Source of the DNA: Halomonas sp. H10-9-1
GTDB taxonomy: Bacteria; Pseudomonadota; Gammaproteobacteria; Pseudomonadales; Halomonadaceae
Assembly (NCBI RefSeq): GCF_040147005.1
Contig: NZ_JAMSHO010000001.1
Location: 2,232,001-2,296,000 of the forward strand
Reading direction: 5' to 3'
Length of the DNA stretch: 64,000 nt
Positions 59,364-64,000 of this stretch are shown here, in pieces. Position 1 is the first letter of the stretch. Every line of letters begins with the position of its first letter. The notes beneath the pieces are model-generated. The model was given only the letters and a program-made list of their open reading frames with translations, was not told the origin of the DNA and did not search any database. The position numbers were made by a program, and so were the translations under genes.

Positions 59364-60713
59364 ATGCTGGACAAGGTTCTTATCGCCAACCGCGGCGAGA
59401 TCGCCCTGCGCATCCTGCGTGCCTGCAAAGAGCTGGGCATCAGGACAGTGGCCGTCCACTCCAAGGCCGATCGCGAGCTGATGCACGTGCGCCTGGCCGA
59501 CGAGGCCGTGTGCATCGGGCCGGCCCCCTCGGCCCAGTCCTACCTCAACATCCCTGCCCTGATCAGCGCCGCCGAGGTCACCGACAGCAGCGCCATCCAC
59601 CCCGGCTACGGCTTCCTCTCCGAGAATGCCAACTTCGCCGAGCAGGTGGAGCGTTCCGGCTTTACCTTCATCGGACCCAAGGCCGAGACCATCCGCCTGA
59701 TGGGCGACAAGGTCAGCGCCATCGAGTCGATGAAGAAGGCCGGCGTACCCACGGTACCGGGTTCCGACGGCCCGCTGCCCGAAGGTGACGGTGAAGAAGA
59801 CGAGATCCTGGCCATCGCACGCCGCATCGGCTACCCGGTGATCATCAAGGCCGCCGCCGGCGGCGGCGGACGCGGCATGCGCGTGGTGCATACCGAAGCG
59901 CACCTGCTCTCCGCCGTGAACGTGACCCGCACCGAGGCTCACGCGGCGTTCGGCGACGGCACCGTCTACATGGAGAAGTTCCTCGAGAACCCGCGCCACG
60001 TCGAGGTACAGGTGCTCGCCGATGGCCAGGGCAACGCCATCCACCTCTATGACCGCGACTGCTCGCTGCAGCGCCGCCATCAGAAGGTGATCGAGGAAGC
60101 CCCGGCACCGATGCTCGACCCCGAGGCCCGCGCCGAGGTCCTCGAGGCGTGCCGCCAGGCCTGCATCACCATCGGCTATCGCGGCGCCGGCACCTTCGAG
60201 TTCCTCTACGAGGATGGCCGATTCTTCTTCATCGAGATGAACACCCGCGTCCAGGTGGAGCATCCGGTCACCGAACTGGTCACCGGCGTGGATATCGTCA
60301 GGGAGCAGCTGCGCATCGCCTCCGGTCTCCCCCTCTCCATCCGCCAGGAAGATGTAGAGGTCAGCGGCCACGCCTTCGAGTGTCGCATCAACGCCGAGGA
60401 TTCGCGCACCTTCATGCCCTCCCCCGGCAAGGTGACCCTGTACCACCCGCCGGGTGGCCTGGGCGTGCGCATGGACTCCCACCTCTACACCGGCTATACA
60501 GTACCGCCCCACTACGACTCGCTGATCGGCAAGCTGATCACCTGGGGTGCCGACCGTGAAACGGCGCTGACCCGCATGCGGGTCGCACTCGACGAGCTGC
60601 TGGTGGAGGGCATCAAGACCAACACCGACCTGCACAAGGACCTGGTGCGCGACGGCTACTTCCAGCAAGGTGGCGTCAATATCCACTACCTGGAGAAGAA
60701 GCTGGGCATTTAA
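59364..60713 (+). CDS. accC: Biotin carboxylase subunit of acetyl-CoA carboxylase
   Basis: ATP-grasp enzyme that carboxylates biotin on AccB with bicarbonate. 449 residues, identical in length to E. coli. [34 protein letters not shown] (about 160-173) and [14 protein letters not shown] (about 291-304) are the diagnostic segments. Follows accB by 43 bp in the same transcript. Confidence 0.98.
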   Translation: MLDKVLIANRGEIALRILRACKELGIRTVAVHSKADRELMHVRLADEAVCIGPAPSAQSYLNIPALISAAEVTDSSAIHPGYGFLSENANFAEQVERSGFTFIGPKAETIRLMGDKVSAIESMKKAGVPTVPGSDGPLPEGDGEEDEILAIARRIGYPVIIKAAAGGGGRGMRVVHTEAHLLSAVNVTRTEAHAAFGDGTVYMEKFLENPRHVEVQVLADGQGNAIHLYDRDCSLQRRHQKVIEEAPAPMLDPEARAEVLEACRQACITIGYRGAGTFEFLYEDGRFFFIEMNTRVQVEHPVTELVTGVDIVREQLRIASGLPLSIRQEDVEVSGHAFECRINAEDSRTFMPSPGKVTLYHPPGGLGVRMDSHLYTGYTVPPHYDSLIGKLITWGADRETALTRMRVALDELLVEGIKTNTDLHKDLVRDGYFQQGGVNIHYLEKKLGI

Positions 60714-60732
60714 CCGGCCCGGTTTCGATGCA

Positions 60733-60756
60733 GCGGGGCGGCCGAGGCCGCCCCGC
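60733..60756 (+). terminator. accC: Terminator after accC
   Basis: GCGGGGCGGCC (60733-60743) and GGCCGCCCCGC (60746-60756); the stem closes as 9 bp with a 6-nt loop, followed by TTGCGTTATT. It separates accBC from prmA, where some read-through is likely. Confidence 0.65.
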
Positions 60757-60790
60757 TTGCGTTATTGCCCCTTTGCCAAACGGAGATCCC

Positions 60791-61705
60791 ATGCCCTGGC
60801 TGCAACTCAAGGCCCATATCGCCCCGGAACAGGCCGAGACCCTCGAGGAGCTGCTGCTCGCCGAGGGCGCCACCGCCATCACCCTCCAGGACGCCCACGA
60901 CGACCCCGTGTTCGAGCCGGAGCGCGGCAGCACCCCGCTGTGGCACGAAACGGTGCTTACCGGCCTCTACGACGACCTCGAGGGAGTCGAGGCAATGCTC
61001 GAGCGAGTGCACCAGGCCTGGGCTGCCGAGCTGCCCGAGGAGCCCTGCCCCGAGATCGAGACCGAACTGCTCGCCGACCGCGACTGGGAGCGCGAGTGGA
61101 TGGACGACTTCAAGCCGCTGCAGATGGGTCAACGGCTATGGATCGTCCCCAGCTGGCATGAGCCCCCGGAGCCCAGCGCGGTCAACCTGCACCTTGATCC
61201 GGGGCTGGCCTTCGGCACCGGCACCCACCCCACCACCGCGCTCTGCCTGGCCTGGCTCGACGGCCTGGCCGTCAGCGAGGCCCTCGACGGCCAGGCGATT
61301 CTCGACGTGGGCACCGGCTCGGGCATCCTGGCCATCGCCGCCCTCAAGCTCGGGGCCGCCAGCGCGACGGGCACCGATATCGACCCCCAGGCGCTCACCG
61401 CCAGCCGCGACAATGCCGAACGCAACGACGTGGCGGAGCCCGCCCTGCGCCTCTGCTATCCCGAACAACTCGCCGATGACGAGGCCTTCCCCATCGTGGT
61501 GGCCAACATCCTCGCCGGGCTACTGGTCGAGATGGCGCCGATGATCGCCGGCCATGTTGCCCCCGGCGGGCGCCTGGCGCTCTCCGGCATCCTCGCGGCC
61601 CAGGCCGAGGAGGTTCTCCAGGCCTATCTCGAGCAGGGCCTGCGGATGGATGAGCCGGTCACCCGCGAGGGGTGGGTTCGCCTGACCGGCCGTCGGCCGA
61701 GCTAG
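60791..61705 (+). CDS. prmA: Ribosomal protein L11 methyltransferase
   Basis: Trimethylates ribosomal protein L11 using SAM. 304 residues. N-terminal substrate-recognition domain (MPWLQLKAHIAPEQAETLEE), then Rossmann methyltransferase with LDVGTGSGILAIAALKLGA and the NANILAG-like VVANILAGLLVEM. The ATG at 60791 follows GGAGATCCC. Confidence 0.96.
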   Translation: MPWLQLKAHIAPEQAETLEELLLAEGATAITLQDAHDDPVFEPERGSTPLWHETVLTGLYDDLEGVEAMLERVHQAWAAELPEEPCPEIETELLADRDWEREWMDDFKPLQMGQRLWIVPSWHEPPEPSAVNLHLDPGLAFGTGTHPTTALCLAWLDGLAVSEALDGQAILDVGTGSGILAIAALKLGAASATGTDIDPQALTASRDNAERNDVAEPALRLCYPEQLADDEAFPIVVANILAGLLVEMAPMIAGHVAPGGRLALSGILAAQAEEVLQAYLEQGLRMDEPVTREGWVRLTGRRPS

Positions 61706-61782
61706 CGCGCCCCGACCGCCACTTCACCCTGCCCGACGGGGGGCGTATGATATGCCCCCTCCTGACGCCACTGCCCCGAGCC

Positions 61783-62844
61783 ATGTCCGACTCCAGCCCG
61801 TCATTGCCCCGCATCGGTGATCATGCCCTGCCCAACCGCGCCATCCTGGCGCCCATGGCCGGTGTCACCGACCGCCCCTTCCGGCAGCTGTGTCGCCAGT
61901 TGGGGGCCGGACTGGTGGTGGGCGAGATGGTCACCTCGGACCCCAGCCTGTGGCACACCCGCAAGTCCCGGCTGCGCATGGATCACCGCGGCGAGCCGGG
62001 GCCACGCAGCGTACAGATCGCCGGCGGCGACGCCAGCATGCTCGCCGAGGCCGCCCGCCTCAACGCCGCTCAGGGCGCCGAGATCATCGACATCAACATG
62101 GGCTGCCCGGCCAAGAAGGTGTGCAACAAGGCCGCCGGTTCCGCCCTGCTGCGTGACGAGGCGCTGGTCGCCGAGATCCTTGCCGCCGTGGTGGCGGCGG
62201 TGGACGTGCCGGTGACCCTGAAGATCCGCACCGGCTGGTGTGCCGAGAGCAACAATGGCCTGCGCATCGCGCGCCTCGCCGAGGACGCGGGCATCCAGGC
62301 CCTGGCGGTGCACGGCCGCCACCGCCAGCAGCGCTACACCGGCCATGCCGAATACGACACCATCGCCGCCATCAAGGCGGCGGTGAGGATTCCGGTGTTC
62401 GCCAACGGCGATATCGACTCCCCCGAGAAGGCCGCCGAGGTCCTCGACTATACTGGAGCGGATGCGGTGATGGTCGGGCGTGGCGCCCAGGGCAACCCTT
62501 GGATCTTTCGCGAGATCAATCATTATCTGCGCCATGGCAAACCGCTGCCGCCGCCGAGCGACGACGAGCGTGCCGGGGTACTGCGCGACCATCTGGACGC
62601 GCTCCACGATTTCTATGGCGACACCATGGGTGTGCGTATCGCACGCAAGCACGTCGGCTGGTACCTGGCCGGCGATGTCCGCCTCCGCGACGCCCAGTGC
62701 CGCGAGCTCAAGGGGCATTTCAATCGCCTCGAGAGCACTGCCGAACAGCACCGTTTCATCGACGACCTCTTTGGTCATGCCCGCTCATCGGCCCCTGCGC
62801 CTGACGAGCCGGGTGCGACCGCGAAAGGAACACGAGCCGCATGA
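61783..62844 (+). CDS. dusB: tRNA-dihydrouridine synthase B
   Basis: FMN enzyme reducing uridine to dihydrouridine in the D-loop of tRNAs. 353 residues. ILAPMAGVTDRPFRQLCRQL (about 21-40), DINMGCPAKKVCNKAAGSAL with the catalytic Cys, and VMVGRGAQGNPWIF are typical. Start chosen at 61783 on family length; an upstream ATG at 61747 is in frame. Overlaps fis by ATGA, the conserved dusB-fis operon. Confidence 0.96.
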   Translation: MSDSSPSLPRIGDHALPNRAILAPMAGVTDRPFRQLCRQLGAGLVVGEMVTSDPSLWHTRKSRLRMDHRGEPGPRSVQIAGGDASMLAEAARLNAAQGAEIIDINMGCPAKKVCNKAAGSALLRDEALVAEILAAVVAAVDVPVTLKIRTGWCAESNNGLRIARLAEDAGIQALAVHGRHRQQRYTGHAEYDTIAAIKAAVRIPVFANGDIDSPEKAAEVLDYTGADAVMVGRGAQGNPWIFREINHYLRHGKPLPPPSDDERAGVLRDHLDALHDFYGDTMGVRIARKHVGWYLAGDVRLRDAQCRELKGHFNRLESTAEQHRFIDDLFGHARSSAPAPDEPGATAKGTRAA

Positions 62845-63161
62845 CCAGCCAAGCCCTTCCCTCCGACCCAGAGCTATCGACAGGCCGCCAACTGGATGAC
62901 ACCTCACCAGACCTCGCCACACAGGAGGGCGGCCATCAGCCGCTCCGCGAGGCGGTGGAGCTCTCCATGCGCCGCTATTTTGCCCACCTGGATGGTGGCG
63001 ACGTCACCGGGCTCTACGCCATGGTGATGGCCGAGGTCGAGGCCCCGCTGCTCGCCTCGGTGCTCGAGCACACCCAGGGCAACCAGACGCGTGCCGCCGA
63101 GATGCTCGGCCTCAATCGCGGCACCCTGCGCAAGAAACTCAAGCAATATGACCTGATATGA
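62841..63161 (+). CDS. fis: Nucleoid protein Fis
   Basis: Small DNA-bending regulator of growth-phase genes and nucleoid structure. 106 residues, 98 in E. coli. N-terminal beta-hairpin region is divergent; the C-terminal helix-turn-helix GNQTRAAEMLGLNRGTLRKK (80-99) is almost invariant. In operon with dusB, start overlapping its stop. Confidence 0.97.
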   Translation: MTSQALPSDPELSTGRQLDDTSPDLATQEGGHQPLREAVELSMRRYFAHLDGGDVTGLYAMVMAEVEAPLLASVLEHTQGNQTRAAEMLGLNRGTLRKKLKQYDLI

Positions 63162-63186
63162 CGAAGGGAGCCCCAGGCTCCCTTCG
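63162..63186 (+). terminator. fis: Terminator after fis
   Basis: CGAAGGGAGCC (63162-63172), CCA loop, GGCTCCCTTCG (63176-63186): perfect 11-bp stem directly after the fis stop codon. No T-run. Confidence 0.6.
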
Positions 63187-63260
63187 GCGCGTCACCCGAC
63201 CCGCCACCGCGACTTTCCGCTCCTTCCATCCATCGCCACAGACGTCAAGAGAGTGTCCCC

Positions 63261-64000
63261 ATGGCCCAAGCCTCCCCCACCCCGGTTCGCCGCGCCCTGA
63301 TCAGCGTCTCCGACAAGACCGGCATCATCGACTTCGCCCGCGGCCTGTCCGAGCATGGTGTCGAGCTGCTCTCCACCGGCGGCACCTTCCGCCTGCTCCA
63401 GGAGAACGGCATCGCGGTGACCGAGGTCTCCGAGCACACCGGTTTCCCCGAGATCATGGACGGCCGCGTCAAGACCCTGCACCCGAAGATCCATGGCGGC
63501 ATCCTCGGCCGTCGCGGCCAGGACGATGCGGTGATGGCGGAACACGGCATCGACCCCATCGACATGGTGGTGGTCAACCTCTACCCCTTCGCCCAGACCG
63601 TGGCACGCCCCGACTGCACCCTCGCCGACGCCATCGAGAACATCGATATCGGTGGCCCCACCATGGTGCGCGCCTGCGCCAAGAACCACGCCCACACCAC
63701 CATCGTGGTGGACGCCGGTGACTACGCCCGGGTGCTGGGTGAGATCGCCGCCCAGGACGGTGCGGTGAGTGATGCCACCCGCTTCGACCTGGCGGTGAAG
63801 GCCTTCGAGCACACCGCCGGCTACGACGCCGCCATCGCCGACTACCTCGGCCAGCGCGTTCCCGGCGGCGAGGATGGCTTCCCGCGCACCTACAACCTGC
63901 AGTTCGAGAAGAAGCAGGCCATGCGCTACGGCGAGAACCCGCACCAGAACGCGGCCTTCTATGTCGAGGCCGATGCCAGCGAGCCCAGCGTGGCGACCGC
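63261..64000 (+). CDS. purH: Bifunctional AICAR transformylase/IMP cyclohydrolase, N-terminal part (cut by window end)
   Basis: Last two steps of IMP synthesis. The visible 246 residues cover the IMP cyclohydrolase domain and the start of the transformylase domain. [20 protein letters not shown] at the start, [29 protein letters not shown] (about 66-85), NLYPFAQTV and [14 protein letters not shown] are unmistakable. GAGAGTGTCCCC precedes the ATG at 63261. The frame is open to the window end. Order fis-purH matches Pseudomonas. Confidence 0.97.
   Translation, partial: MAQASPTPVRRALISVSDKTGIIDFARGLSEHGVELLSTGGTFRLLQENGIAVTEVSEHTGFPEIMDGRVKTLHPKIHGGILGRRGQDDAVMAEHGIDPIDMVVVNLYPFAQTVARPDCTLADAIENIDIGGPTMVRACAKNHAHTTIVVDAGDYARVLGEIAAQDGAVSDATRFDLAVKAFEHTAGYDAAIADYLGQRVPGGEDGFPRTYNLQFEKKQAMRYGENPHQNAAFYVEADASEPSVAT

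Noticed and set aside
59340..60686. 448-codon minus-strand frame
   Set aside because: Antisense of accC, which is certain from its motifs.

Overview
The window is 64 kb of GC-rich chromosome from a gammaproteobacterium. Its protein sequences, the Na+-translocating NQR operon, the PPi-dependent phosphofructokinase, the PHA-synthase-like protein and the gene order suggest a halophile of the Halomonas group. This assignment is inference from gene content; no rRNA is present to confirm it. I see 56 protein genes (two cut by the window ends) and no tRNA, rRNA, CRISPR array, prophage or intact insertion sequence. Almost everything is core housekeeping.

Layout. 1-3.1 kb: 5' part of leuC, a divergent LysR regulator and an unrecognised membrane protein. 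3.2-8.1 kb: zinc-ribbon protein, leuS, lptE, holA. 8.3-10.1 kb: a three-gene run (small membrane-anchored protein, C39-like lipoprotein peptidase with TPRs, DUF488). 10.2-16.6 kb: nqrABCDEF-nqrM on the minus strand. 17-22 kb: long-form GAPDH and mfd, divergent. 22.3-24.5 kb: a Braun-type lipoprotein between two L,D-transpeptidases. 24.6-33.1 kb: ABC-F factor ybiT, a GIY-YIG-like protein, a DUF6586-type gene overlapping topA, and a DUF3141/PhaC-like protein with a repetitive Lys/Ala/Pro/Glu tail. 33.4-45.1 kb: the cell-elongation and lipoate block lipA, lipB, ybeD, dacA, rlpA, mltB, rodA, mrdA, rlmH, rsfS, nadD, proA, with lipA inverted. 45.2-54.5 kb: two overlapping degenerate-GGDEF membrane proteins, a DedA-PAP2 fusion, a LysE exporter, ubiX, mpl, PPi-PFK and a probable pseudokinase/pseudophosphatase. 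54.7-64 kb: ppa, DUF2333, dsbD, accB-accC, prmA, dusB-fis, purH (cut).

How the genes fit together. Three themes recur. Envelope building: LptE for LPS transport; PBP2, RodA, DacA, MltB and RlpA for the rod wall; Mpl for wall recycling; the Lpp-type lipoprotein and L,D-transpeptidases for tethering the outer membrane. Sodium bioenergetics: NQR and its maturation factor. Central metabolism that uses or removes pyrophosphate: PPi-PFK and inorganic pyrophosphatase, with acetyl-CoA carboxylase and GAPDH. Compared from memory with Pseudomonas aeruginosa, the window is a mosaic of several locally conserved blocks; the leuS-lptE-holA block is separated from its usual lip/dac/rod/nad partners by the nqr-to-topA segment.

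The most unusual non-coding signal is a family of GCTRCAA heptamer repeats in inverted arrangement, lying directly at the 3' ends of four minus-strand genes and in one case supplying the last codons of lipB. I did not find a clear new multi-gene system. The best candidates for something undescribed are this repeat family, the paired degenerate GGDEF proteins, the inactive-looking kinase/phosphatase and the repeat-tailed DUF3141 protein.
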